Below are positions 50,725 to 60,184 of a DNA stretch of 64,000 nt, piece by piece (the first letter of the stretch is position 1; each line of letters opens with the position of its first letter). This DNA comes from JAJPKK01 sp963702755. Lineage in GTDB: Bacteria > Pseudomonadota > Alphaproteobacteria > Rhizobiales > Xanthobacteraceae. Below the pieces are notes generated by a model that searched no databases, had not been told where the DNA came from, and was given only the letters and a program-made list of their open reading frames with translations. A program made the position numbers and the translations under genes. The stretch spans positions 186,001-250,000 of the forward strand of contig CAVPDZ010000005.1 of assembly GCA_963702755.1 (NCBI GenBank). Reading direction: 5' to 3'.

Positions 50725-51993
50725 TTGATTGTGAAGTATATATCTGGACGGTCTCGCGGCCCTGGGCGGATGTGCAACCGCCCGGGCGATCGGCGACACC
50801 TGCGTAGCGGGGCTGGGAAACACTTGGAAAACGTTCAACGGGGGCAAAGGGGGCAAGGACAGGGCCTCGGCCTGTTCGGCTCGGCCGGGGATATTTCTGT
50901 CCAGCGCGGCGTCGCGGAATTCCAGGCGGGGCGCCCGGTGATCATCACGGATGCCGCGGGGGCGATCGTGGCTCTGCCGGTCGACGGCATGACCGAGGCG
51001 ATCTGCGCTGCGTTCAGGGCGCTGTGCGCGCCGGCAACGATCCAGCTTGTCGTCACGGGGCGCCGGGCGCGCATGATGGGCATCGATGTGGCCGGCCCGA
51101 CGTACATCGCCATTGCGCCTGATGATACCAGCAGCACCATCTGGTCGCTCGCCGCCGGCGTCGACAGCGAGCGGCGGCCGATCGCGGGCCTTGCGGGCGC
51201 GTTTGGCAATCATGCCATCGAGCTCGCGAAACTCGCGCAGCGGCTGCCGGCCTTGCTCGTCGCCGACAGCAAGGCGATCGCGCCCGAAGCGCTGGCCCAG
51301 CTCGTGACGGTCCGTGCCGATGCTCTCACGCAATTTCGCAACCGCCTCGTCGATACCTTGGAGATCGTCAGCCAGGCCCGCATCCCGCTGCCGGAAGGGC
51401 AGCCGGCACGCTTCTGCGTGTTCCGCGACGCGCTCGGGTCGAGCCCGGTCGCGATCATCCTCGGCGATCCGGACCTTTCCCGCCCGGTCAACGTGCGGGT
51501 GCATTCCGCCTGTCTCACCGGCGACGTGTTCGGTTCGCGCCGGTGCGATTGCGGCGCGCAACTCAAGCTCGCCATGACGCAATTGTCGGACTCGGGCGGC
51601 GGCATCGTGCTTTACCTGGAGCAGGAAGGTCGCGGCCTCGGCCTTGCCAACAAGATGCGGGCCTACACGCTCCAGGACGATGGCCTCGACACCATCGACG
51701 CCAACATGATGCTCGGCTTCGACGACGACGAGCGCGATTATGCCGTCGCGGCGCGCATGCTGAAGATGATCGGTGCAAACCGCGTCCAGCTTCTCACCAA
51801 CAATCCCGGCAAGCTCGAGGCGCTGTCGGAAGGGGGCGTCGAGGTCTGCGCCCGCATTCCGCTGCACACGCCGATCAATCCGGAGAATCGCCGCTACCTC
51901 GCCACCAAGGCGGCGCGCGCCGGCCACTGGCTCGAGGACATGCTCGACCCGGCCGGCGCAACTGCGAAGAGCGCAATGCCGTTGCGCGAGTAA
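50725..51993 (+). CDS. GTP cyclohydrolase II-like protein with extra N-terminal domain
   Basis: The C-terminal ~190 residues are a full RibA domain: the zinc site HSACLTGDVFGSRRCDCG, the catalytic EQEGRGLGLANKMRAY, LGFDDDERDYAVAARML and LLTNNPGKLEAL. The N-terminal ~200 residues do not show an intact DHBP-synthase site and could be a decayed RibB-like domain. The reading frame opens with TTG at 50725, but the first ~45 residues look non-coding; the real start may be a TTG near 50830 or close to 50880. GTP cyclohydrolase II gives the first riboflavin intermediate. Here a role in the neighbouring pterin/flavin-like locus is suspected. Confidence 0.82.
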   Translation: MIVKYISGRSRGPGRMCNRPGDRRHLRSGAGKHLENVQRGQRGQGQGLGLFGSAGDISVQRGVAEFQAGRPVIITDAAGAIVALPVDGMTEAICAAFRALCAPATIQLVVTGRRARMMGIDVAGPTYIAIAPDDTSSTIWSLAAGVDSERRPIAGLAGAFGNHAIELAKLAQRLPALLVADSKAIAPEALAQLVTVRADALTQFRNRLVDTLEIVSQARIPLPEGQPARFCVFRDALGSSPVAIILGDPDLSRPVNVRVHSACLTGDVFGSRRCDCGAQLKLAMTQLSDSGGGIVLYLEQEGRGLGLANKMRAYTLQDDGLDTIDANMMLGFDDDERDYAVAARMLKMIGANRVQLLTNNPGKLEALSEGGVEVCARIPLHTPINPENRRYLATKAARAGHWLEDMLDPAGATAKSAMPLRE

Positions 51994-52012
51994 TCGCACT
52001 CGGTCAAAGAAC

Positions 52013-52175
52013 GTAGGGTGGGCAAAGCGCCGACGTGTCGGCGCGTGCCGCACGCTGCTGCGGCGATTATGATAAGTAACTTTCCCTCGAGCGTAGGTGC
52101 CGCGCACACGTGGGCACGGCGGGGCCGGAGCTGCGGCAAAATAAATAAGGGCGCGGCCGCCTTTGCCCACCCTAC
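52013..52175. repeat. Inverted-repeat element, GTAGGGTGGGCAAAG type, copy 2
   Basis: A 163-bp element with perfect 15-base terminal inverted repeats (GTAGGGTGGGCAAAG / CTTTGCCCACCCTAC) lies between convergent genes. Copy 1 is at 2680-2761 with a different, shorter interior. It looks like a MITE-like dispersed repeat with no ORF. Confidence 0.8.
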
Positions 52176-52194
52176 CGAGCGTGCGCTGCCAATC

Positions 52195-53479
52195 CTACGG
52201 AAATGCGCCGCGGTGCAGGGGGCCGGGAACGGGGCCGCGCAACGACGGCCGCACCGATCCGGTCGGCCCGTCGTCTAACCCGATGGCGTCGGGAAACGAG
52301 CGGCGAAAATCGAAATCAACTCCGGTCGTCTCGGGGACGAGATTGAACGAGGCGCCGCGCTTCATCGCGGGTCTTCCCGCGCTCACGCTGCCCTCCGGGG
52401 ACGGATACCCGAAGCTGTCGGGACTCGGCGCCGGCAATGGCGTCCGCATCACGGCAGGCAATGCCGGCGGTGCCTCGTCGATCCGTCGCCAGATCGAGAC
52501 GGTCGGCGGTGGCGGCACTTCGCCGGCGGCTGCCACCTTGTGACGGCGTCGTATCGGGACCATGGACCACCGAATTGATATCGAACGGGCGCACATAGCC
52601 GAAGCTCTCCGGCGCCGGCGCCGGCAGTTCGGGGTCGATGTCCGCGAATATCGGCGTCTGCTGCCACAGCGACCGCCCGCGCACGGTCCACTCGTTCGCG
52701 GCGGTGACCGTTTTCGGCATTGTGGCCGACGCCGGCACCACATGGACGATGTGATAGCCCTTCGCTTTGAGATCGCGAATGATCATGGGAAGCGCATCGA
52801 CGGTGCGCTGGTGAATATCGTGCAGCAGCAAGATGCCCTTGTGATGCGCTTCAATGCGCTGCATCGCCCGCTGGTAGACCTGCTGCGAGCCGAGCTTCCT
52901 GAACCAGTCGTCCGCAGGGAAATCGGCGCTCCAGACCTGAACTTCCCGGGAGGCGAGGTACCGCTCGACGCCGTCGGCGCGCAGCAGTCCCGGGATGCGG
53001 AAGAACGGCGCCGCCTGCGTGCCGTCGCCCAGCGCCCATGCAATCGAGGCGAAGCCGTCGTTGATTTCGACTTGCGCCTTCTCGAGCGGCATCTTCTGGA
53101 AGGTCAGCGGATGGCTGTAGCTGTGATTGCCGAGCGTATGCCCCTCCGCGCGAATGCGGCGCACCACCTCGGGATAGCTGCGCGCCATCTTGCCGACGAG
53201 GAAATACGTCGCCTTGATGCATTCGGAGGCGAGGATATCAAGGACCTTGGTGGAGCGCGGCGGCAGCGGGCCGTCGTCGAAGGTGAACACGACCTCGTGG
53301 TCGCGCAGCGGCAACGATTCGCGATATTGCATGCTGCCGAGGCGCGGATGTTCGGTCGGATCGACCACGATCGTACGGCTGGTGCCGAGCGCATTGGGAT
53401 TGCCCGGGCACTCGCCCGCTTGCGCCGCGGTCGCCGCGAACAGCACCGCTCCAAGAATTGCAAGTCCGAAAGCTCGCAT
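52195..53479 (-). CDS. Polysaccharide deacetylase (NodB homology) with Pro-rich tail (one frameshift)
   Basis: A secreted enzyme: signal peptide MRAFGLAILGAVLFAATAAQA, then the NodB domain with VVFTFDDGP (metal Asp), HTLGNHSYSHP (two metal His), FFRIPG, SADFPADDW and KGILLLHDIH. It removes N- or O-acetyl groups from polysaccharide; the substrate could be peptidoglycan or exopolysaccharide. The C-terminal tail shifts frame near 52555; the frame ending at 52195 (PPPPTVSIWRRIDEAPP, ETTGVDFDF) has better coding character than the one ending at 52316. The domain itself is intact. Confidence 0.86.
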
Positions 53480-53828
53480 CGAATGCCGTTCCCCGCCTCA
53501 TTCCCGCGCGACGAAGGCCCGTCGGATGTACCATCCGGCCCTCATTACATCGCAATAACCAGCCCGTAAGATTAATTTTTCGTGGACATCACGAGGTAAT
53601 TTTGTGGCCTTCATCAAGCATCGGCTTGGTGAATAGAACGTGAACATCGAGGCCGGCTTCCCCCGATGTGCTTTCTACCACAATTTGCCGAGAAAGTTCC
53701 CCCTGTGGACATCTATCCAAAGGTACGTTGGCTTCCAGATTTGGCGGCTCAGGAGAGCGTTATTAATTGCGTGGCGTTAAGTGCTGCGCAAAATTGAGGC
53801 AATCGGCCGGGGAGGGCAAGGATCGCTC
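53480..53828. other. Intergenic region upstream of the acyl-CoA dehydrogenase
   Basis: About 350 bases between divergent genes that should hold both promoters. It is slightly AT-richer than the flanks. I see no RNA gene, repeat or recognisable operator. Confidence 0.4.
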
Positions 53829-55003
53829 ATGATCCCAAATGCTTGGACAGGGTTCGATTTTGGACTCGGCGAGGATCTCGACCGGCTCCGCGACACCGTT
53901 CGCGGCTTTGCCGACGAAAAGATCGCGCCCCGCGCCGCCGAGATCGATAGCAGCAATGCATTTCCGCGTGATCTGTGGCCGCAGATGGGTGCGCTCGGCC
54001 TCCACGGCATCACCGTCGAGGAGGAGTTGGGCGGTGCCGGCATGGGCTATCTCGCCCACTGCGTGAGCATGGAGGAGATCTCGCGGGCCTCCGCGTCCGT
54101 CGGCCTTTCCTATGGCGCGCACTCGAATCTCTGCGTCAACCAGATCAGGCGCAACGGCACGGCCGAGCAAAAGGCGCGCTATCTGCCCAAGCTTGATTTC
54201 CGGCGTCCATGTGGGCGCGCTTGCCATGTCGGAGCCCGAGGCAGGCTCCGACGTGGTGTCGATGCGCACCCGCGCCGAGAAGCGCGGCGACCGTTACGTG
54301 GTCAACGGCAACAAGATGTGGATCACCAACGGGCCGGTCGCCGATACCCTTATCGTCTACGCCAAGACCGATCCCGCCGCCGGGGCGCGCGGCATTACCG
54401 CGTTCATCATCGAAAAAGGCTTCAAGGGCTTTGCGCCGGCGCAAAAGCTCGACAAGCTCGGCATGCGCGGCTCCGATACCTGCGAGCTCGTTTTCACCGA
54501 CTGCGAAGTGCCGGCCGAGAACGTGCTCGGCGCCGTCGGCAACGGCGTCAACGTGCTGATGTCCGGTCTCGACTACGAGCGGCTGGTGCTGGCCGGCGGA
54601 CCGCTCGGCATCATGCAGGCCTGTCTCGATCTCGTGATCCCCTACCTGCACGACCGCAAGCAGTTCGGTCAGCCGATCGGGCGCTTCCAGCTGATGCAGG
54701 CGAAACTCGCGGACATGTATGTGACTCTTGAATGCCGCGAAAGCTTACGTCTACGCGGTCGCGCGCGCCTGCGACGACGGCCGTGTCACCCGCGAGGATG
54801 CCGCCGGCGCCATCCTCTATTCGGCGGAGCGGGCGACCTGGATGGCGCTCGAAGCGATCCAATGCCTCGGCGGCAACGGCTACATCAACGATTTCCCAGC
54901 CGGCCGCCTGTTGCGCGATGCCAAGCTCTACGAGATCGGCGCCGGTACCAGCGAAATCCGCCGCATGCTGATCGGCCGCGAGATCTTCGACAAGACGAGC
55001 TGA
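53829..55003 (+). CDS. ivd: Isovaleryl-CoA dehydrogenase (two frameshifts)
   Basis: An acyl-CoA dehydrogenase of leucine catabolism (isovaleryl-CoA to 3-methylcrotonyl-CoA, FAD). About 390 residues from MIPNAWTGFDFGLGED: SVGLSYGAHSNLCVNQI, ALAMSEPEAGSDV, NGNKMWITNGP, the active-site segment SGLDYERLVLAGGPLGIMQ, and CLGGNGYINDFPAGRLLRDAK ending IGREIFDKTS. Breaks near 54195 (PKL|ISG) and 54732 (VTL|NAAKAYVYAVARAC) are each repaired by dropping one base. The downstream leucine genes (3-methylcrotonyl-CoA carboxylase) are not present. Confidence 0.92.
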
Positions 55004-55018
55004 ACTGCGTCGTCAGCG

Positions 55019-55774
55019 TCAGCGCGACCGCGTCAGCTTCTCGAAGATCGTGCCGCGGTCGAAGCCCCAGCGCGCCAGTCGGAAGGTGATGCTCGATTTC
55101 AAGACGCCGAGCCCGTAGACGACGCTGCGTCTGAAATTGATCGACGATGCCTCCGGAAAATATCGCGTCGGGCAGGAGATTTCGCCGATGCTGAAGTTTG
55201 CATAGATCGCCTGCAGCAGCATCTGGTTGTCGAACACGAAGTCATCCGAGTTGCGTTCCAGCGGCAGCGCTTCGATCACCGCGCGGGTGAAGCCGCGGTA
55301 CCCGGTATGGTACTCGGAGAGCTTGTAGCTGAGCAGGATGTTCTGCACCAACGTCAGCACGCGGTTGGCGATGTATTTGTAGAGCGGCATCCCGCCGGCG
55401 AGCGCGCCGACGCCGAGGATGCGCGAGCCGAGGACGACGTCGTAGAGCCCCGAGCACAGCATCGCCGCCATCGGCAGCAGGAGCTTCGGACTGTATTGGT
55501 AGTCCGGGTGCAGCATGATGATGATGTCGGCGCCCCGCGCCAGGGCATGGTGGTAGCAGGTCTTCTGGTTGCCGCCGTAGCCGCGGTTGCGGTCGTGCGC
55601 GACGGTGAAGAGCCCGAGCTTCTTCGCCACCTCCAGCGTCGCGTCGGTGCTGGCGTCATCGATCAGGATCACGTCGTCGACGATTTCGGCGGGAATTTCG
55701 CGGACCGTCGCCTCAAGGGTGCGCGCGGCGTTGTAGGCCGGCAGCACGACGCAGATTTTGCGATTTGCAAGCAT
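55019..55774 (-). CDS. GT2 family glycosyltransferase
   Basis: An intact 251-residue GT-A enzyme: VVLPAYNAARTLEATV, LIDDASTDATLEVA, HDRNRGYGGNQKTCY, the DxD-like LHPDYQYSPKLL, GSRILGVGALAGGMP and EYHTGYRGFTRAVI. It is of the polyprenyl-phosphate/dolichol-phosphate glycosyltransferase-like group, with no strong C-terminal membrane region. The ATG at 55774 (MLANRKICVVLP) is chosen over a TTG nine bases upstream. It is divergent from the GT-C-like gene next to it. Confidence 0.88.
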   Translation of the reverse strand: MLANRKICVVLPAYNAARTLEATVREIPAEIVDDVILIDDASTDATLEVAKKLGLFTVAHDRNRGYGGNQKTCYHHALARGADIIIMLHPDYQYSPKLLLPMAAMLCSGLYDVVLGSRILGVGALAGGMPLYKYIANRVLTLVQNILLSYKLSEYHTGYRGFTRAVIEALPLERNSDDFVFDNQMLLQAIYANFSIGEISCPTRYFPEASSINFRRSVVYGLGVLKSSITFRLARWGFDRGTIFEKLTRSR

Positions 55775-55878
55775 GCAGTCCAACGATCCGGCCGCGCGTT
55801 CACATGCGCGCGATTGCCCGGCCTTGCCTCCCTGAAGAAACTGTTATCATGACACGCGGTGGGATGGGACGCCGTAGA

Positions 55879-57628
55879 TGGATCAAAACGTTCAGCCGGC
55901 ATTCGCGATGAGCGAACAGCAGGCGGCTATCGAGGGGACGACCGAGGGACGTCTGCGCACGCTGCGCGGGCGGCTTGCGGCTTGGCGCTGGTCGCCTTCT
56001 GCTGGCGCTGACCGTTGATCGGCGCGGGCCTCGTCTCCGTCGCGCTCGGTCCCGACAACTATTGGGACCTGCGCTACTACCATCTCTACGCGCCGTGGGC
56101 TTATCTCCACCATCGTTACCTCTACGACCTCGGCCCGGCCCAGGAGCAAGGGTTCCTCAATCCCGTCGCTGATTTTCTGCTCTACGGACTTGTCTCCTCG
56201 CCATTGAACGAGAGCCCCCGCGTCATCGCCTTCATCATGGGGGCGGTGCACGGGATCAACGCGGCGCTCGTTCTTGCCATTGCCGCGCATGTGATCCGGC
56301 CGGCTCAGGGTGCTGCGCGAATAACGCTCACGGGCGCGGCCTGGCTGATGGGCGTTTCCGGCGCGGGGTTCATCTCGCTCCTCGGCACCTGCACCAACGA
56401 TCTCACCAGCGGCTTGTTCGTGCTCGCATCATTGCTCGGCGTGCTCAAGTTCGCGCAGCCAACGGCGACGGGGATCGGCGGCTCGCGGCTCAGCTTTGCG
56501 GCCGCCGGCCTTTTGGGCGGGATCGGCATCGGCCTGAAGATGACGTCGGCGATCTATGTGCCGGGCCTCGGCGTCGCTGCGATCATTGCTGCGGTTGGCC
56601 GACGCAGCATCGGCGGACTTGCGGCCTATGTCGCGGCGGCCGCGTTCGGCTTTTTTGCCGTTGCCGGCCATCACATGCTCACGCTGTGGAGCGATTTCCG
56701 CAATCCGTTCTTTCCTTACCTCAACCAGGTCTTCCGCTCGCCGTGGTTCGATCCGATTGCGATCCGCGACGCGCGCTTTCTGCCGCAGAGCGTCTGGGAC
56801 GTTTTCACCTATCCCTTCCTGTGGACGACCGTCGACACCTACCGCATCGTCGAGCCGCCGTTCCGCGACTGGCGCGCCGCCATCGCCTACGTCGCGTTGG
56901 TGGCGGGCGTGCTGGCGCTTGCTGTGAGATGGCTGCGCAATCGTCCGAGCGCGCAGAAGGCACTCGCGCAAACGCCCGGCCTCGGGATCGTGCTCGCGTT
57001 CGTCGTGGTGTCGTATTTCGTCTGGGTGCTGGGCTTTGCGTACTACCGCTATGCCGTTCCGATCGAGATGCTGACCGGCGTCGTCACCATGGGCGCACTG
57101 GTCTGGCTCTTCGATAGCGACCGCGTGCGCATGGTCGGCGCGGTCGTTCTGCTCGCCGTCGCCGGCGTCACGACCGTCTATCTCGACTGGGGCCGCCGCC
57201 CGTACGAGGATCGCTACGTTGACGTTGAGGTGCCCTCGATTCCTGAAAACGCGGTCGTCCTGGTCGCGACCTGGGGCCCGGTCGCATTCTTCATTCCGTA
57301 TGCCGAGCCGCGAGCGCGCTATGTCGGGATGGAAAACAATTTCCTGTCCCTCACCCAGGACAACAGACGCGCCATTGCCGACGAAAGCGGGCTCGACCCC
57401 AACTCCCTGCCGAACTTCCCCGACAACAAGCTCGCGCTGGAGGTGAAGCGCGTGATGCGGACTCCCGGCCGGCCGAAGTTCGTCCTCAATGTCGACGCCT
57501 TCGACGCCGGCAAGCTCGATGCGCTGCTCGCGCATTTCGACTTGAAATGGGACGGCAAGCCGTGCCCGCCGATCCGCACGAACCTCACCGGCCCCGCGCT
57601 CAGCCTCTGCGGCGCAGTCGAACGATGA
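55879..57628 (+). CDS. Polytopic GT-C-like membrane protein (two frameshifts near 5' end)
   Basis: About 580 residues, starting MDQNVQPAFAMSEQQ at 55879. The first helix region is broken near 55980 and 56010; two single-base repairs join RLRTLRGRL to LALVAFCW and LIGAGLVSV. It has about ten helices; the first outer loop has ALGPDNYWDLRYYHLYAPWA (acidic pair, typical of GT-C sugar transferases), and a soluble C-terminal domain begins near residue 430 (DRYVDVEVPSIPENAV). It probably transfers a sugar from a lipid carrier; acceptor unknown. It pairs divergently with the GT2 gene. Confidence 0.74.
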
Positions 57629-57658
57629 TGTATTGATCCTTCGCCATACCCCGCTGTC

Positions 57659-57692
57659 ATTCCGGGGCGCCGCGCAGCGGCGAGCCCGGAAT
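57659..57692. repeat. Short palindromic repeat (ATTCCGGG type)
   Basis: A 34-base near-perfect hairpin: ATTCCGGGGCGCCGC, short loop, then CGGCGAGCCCGGAAT. The motif is of the kind scattered in intergenic DNA of Bradyrhizobium relatives. It lies 31 bases after the GT-C-like stop codon and could also act as its transcription terminator. Confidence 0.6.
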
Positions 57693-57854
57693 CCATACGC
57701 CGCAGCAGGAATTATGAATTCGGAGCTCACCTCCACTTCGCCGCGGCGCCCTCAAATGACGCGCGGATGTGCGCGGCTTGCTCACTCTCCCGAAAGCCGG
57801 CATCGTCGTGTTCGCGCCGACCGCGAATAATCGGGAACAAGGGGAGACGACCGC

Positions 57855-60065
57855 ATGGAGCCCGTCGCGGCCAAGCACGAGCCGGTGGCCGCGTTCGTCG
57901 GGTCGGTGCGACCCATTCTGTTTTCCATGTTCTTCTTCTCGGGCTTTTGCAGCCTGCTCTACCAGGTGGTCTGGGTGCGACTGGCGTTTGCGCACTTTGG
58001 AGTGATCACGCCTGTCCTCTCCTGCGTGCTGTCGGTCTTCATGCTGGGCCTCGGCATCGGTTCGGTGTTCGGCGGACGCTGGGCGCGATGGGCCAGCGAG
58101 CGCTGGCGCATGTCGCCGGCGTATTTTTACGGTGCGGCCGAGTTCGTCATCGGCATCGGCGCGCTCGCGGTGCCGGCGCTGTTCGCCGCCGGCGAGAGCT
58201 ATCTGCTGACATCCGGCGAAGCGAGTTCGGCGAGCTATCTCTTGGCTTCGGCCGTGTTCATCGTCATCGCGGTGCTGCCCTGGTGCATCATGATGGGCGC
58301 GACCTTTCCGCTGATGATGTCTTTCATCCGGCAGATCGCGCCGCGCAACGGCCAGAGCTTCAGCTTCCTTTATCTCGCGAACGTCATCGGCGCGACGGCG
58401 GGCACGGTGGTGACCGCGCTCGTTCTCGTCGAAGTCTTCGGCTTTCGCAAAACGTCTCTGATCGCGGCTGCGATCAACTTCGCCATCGCTGCGGTGAGCT
58501 TCGCGCTCGCGCAGATATATCCGCTGTCCCCCGAGGCGACCGCCGATGCGCCATCACAGGTCCCGCCGGGTGCGCGCAGGTCGGGGTGGTGGCTCGAAAC
58601 GGTGCTGTTCACCACCGGGCTCACGTCGCTTGCCATGGAGGTCGCCTGGACGCGCGCCTTCACAATGGTGCTGAAGACGACGATCTATTCGTTCGCCGCG
58701 ATCCTCGCGACGTATCTGCTCGCGACGGCGCTCGGCTCGTACCTCTATAGGCGCGGCTTGAAGACCGGCCGGCTGGTTTCCACCCAAACGATCCTCGGCG
58801 CGCTCGGCCTGTGCGCCTTGCTTCCCGTCGCGATCGACGATCCGCGCTTCAACCAGAGCATCGTCGCGACGCTCGCGAGCATCGTGCCGTTCTGTCTCGC
58901 ACTCGGCTACCTGACGCCGCGGTTGATCGACGAGCACAGCCTCGGCGATCCGCAGCGCGCCGGGCGGGCCTATGGCGTGAACATTGCGGGCGGCATCCTG
59001 GGACCGCTTCTCGTCGCTTACCTGCTGCTGCCGACGGTCGGCACGCGTGCGACGCTGTTGTTGCTGAGCCTGCCGATGGTCGGGCTGTTCGCCTGGGCGG
59101 CATGGCAGGAGGCAGCATCGCTGCGGCGGCAGCTCGGGTACGTGGTTCCGTTCGCGGCCTTATTTGCGTTCGCCACGTTCGTGAGTCGCGGCTACGAGGA
59201 CGGCGCGTTCTACCAGGAGCGCCATGAGGTCCGTCGCGACATCACCGCGACCGTCACGGCCTATGGCGAAGGCATGGACAAGCATCTCCTGGTGAACGGC
59301 GTCGGGATGACGTTCCTATCGCCGACCACCAAGGTGATGGCGCATTTGCCGCTTGCGGTGAACAACAGCGCCAAGGCGGGGCTCATCATCTGCTTCGGCA
59401 TGGGCACGACGTTCCGCGCCATGCGCAGCTGGGGGATCGACACCACGGTCGTCGAGCTGTCCCGCTCGGTGACGGAGTCGTTCGGCTTCTTCCATGCGGA
59501 TTTCCGCGACGTGATCGCCGACCCCAAGGCGCACGTGGTGGTCGACGATGGGCGCCGCTATCTCCTGCGCAGCGCCAAGAAATTCGACGTCATCACCCTC
59601 GACCCGCCGCCGCCCATCGAGGCGGCCGCGTCGAGCCTTCTCTATTCCAAGGAATTCTACGACGTGGTGAAGGCACATCTCGCGCCGGGCGGCATTCTCC
59701 AGCAATGGTATCCGGGAGGCGAGGAGAGCATCCAATATGCGGTTGCACGCTCGCTGCGCGAATCCTTCCCCTACATCGTGGTCTATCGATCGCTCGAGGA
59801 CTGGGGCTACCACTTCTTGGCATCGTCCTCGCCGATCGAGGACATCACGCCTGAGACGTTCGTAGCGCGATTGCCGGAGGCTGCGCGGCGCGATCTGATG
59901 GAATGGAATTCGGACATCTCCATCGCCACCATGGCCGACAATGTTCTTTCGCGGCGAACCGACATGGCAAAGCTGCTGCCGCCCGGGAGCAAAAACGTCG
60001 CGGTGACGGACGACCTTCCCTACAACGAGTACTTCTTCTTGCGTCGCGTCGGCCTCATGAATTGA
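57855..60065 (+). CDS. Membrane-fused spermidine-synthase-like protein
   Basis: An intact 736-residue fusion. The N-terminal ~440 residues carry about twelve membrane helices of the MFS/SpeE-associated type (FFFSGFCSLLYQVVWVRLA, LGLGIGSVFGGRWA, LTSLAMEVAWTRAFT). The C-terminal ~290 residues form a spermidine-synthase Rossmann domain (IICFGMGTTFRAM, VELSRSVTESF, VDDGRRYLLRS, DVITLDPPPP). The canonical GGGDG motif is replaced by CFGMGTT, so true aminopropyl transfer is doubtful. The substrate is unknown; such fusions are common near glycan genes. Confidence 0.85.
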   Translation: MEPVAAKHEPVAAFVGSVRPILFSMFFFSGFCSLLYQVVWVRLAFAHFGVITPVLSCVLSVFMLGLGIGSVFGGRWARWASERWRMSPAYFYGAAEFVIGIGALAVPALFAAGESYLLTSGEASSASYLLASAVFIVIAVLPWCIMMGATFPLMMSFIRQIAPRNGQSFSFLYLANVIGATAGTVVTALVLVEVFGFRKTSLIAAAINFAIAAVSFALAQIYPLSPEATADAPSQVPPGARRSGWWLETVLFTTGLTSLAMEVAWTRAFTMVLKTTIYSFAAILATYLLATALGSYLYRRGLKTGRLVSTQTILGALGLCALLPVAIDDPRFNQSIVATLASIVPFCLALGYLTPRLIDEHSLGDPQRAGRAYGVNIAGGILGPLLVAYLLLPTVGTRATLLLLSLPMVGLFAWAAWQEAASLRRQLGYVVPFAALFAFATFVSRGYEDGAFYQERHEVRRDITATVTAYGEGMDKHLLVNGVGMTFLSPTTKVMAHLPLAVNNSAKAGLIICFGMGTTFRAMRSWGIDTTVVELSRSVTESFGFFHADFRDVIADPKAHVVVDDGRRYLLRSAKKFDVITLDPPPPIEAAASSLLYSKEFYDVVKAHLAPGGILQQWYPGGEESIQYAVARSLRESFPYIVVYRSLEDWGYHFLASSSPIEDITPETFVARLPEAARRDLMEWNSDISIATMADNVLSRRTDMAKLLPPGSKNVAVTDDLPYNEYFFLRRVGLMN

Positions 60066-60091
60066 TGCGTCGGCGATGCCCTAAAACGGGG

Positions 60092-60144
60092 CCGGCCGCC
60101 GTCCCGATTGTCGAGGCAGGTCGACAAGCGAGAGCGGCGGCCGG
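60092..60144. terminator. Nested double hairpin between convergent genes
   Basis: An outer perfect 10-bp stem CCGGCCGCCG / CGGCGGCCGG encloses an inner 7-bp stem TTGTCGA / TCGACAA. It lies 27 bases after the fusion gene stop and 41 bases from the pit stop, a good place for a bidirectional terminator, although it lacks a clear U-run. Confidence 0.5.
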
Positions 60145-60184
60145 AACGGACGCCAGGAGCAGGCGGCGTCCGCGATCGTTCCGT

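Noticed and set aside
50722..52170. 482-codon minus-strand frame opposite the GTP cyclohydrolase II-like gene
   Set aside because: Antisense shadow of a protein with complete RibA motifs; no recognisable domain in the shadow.
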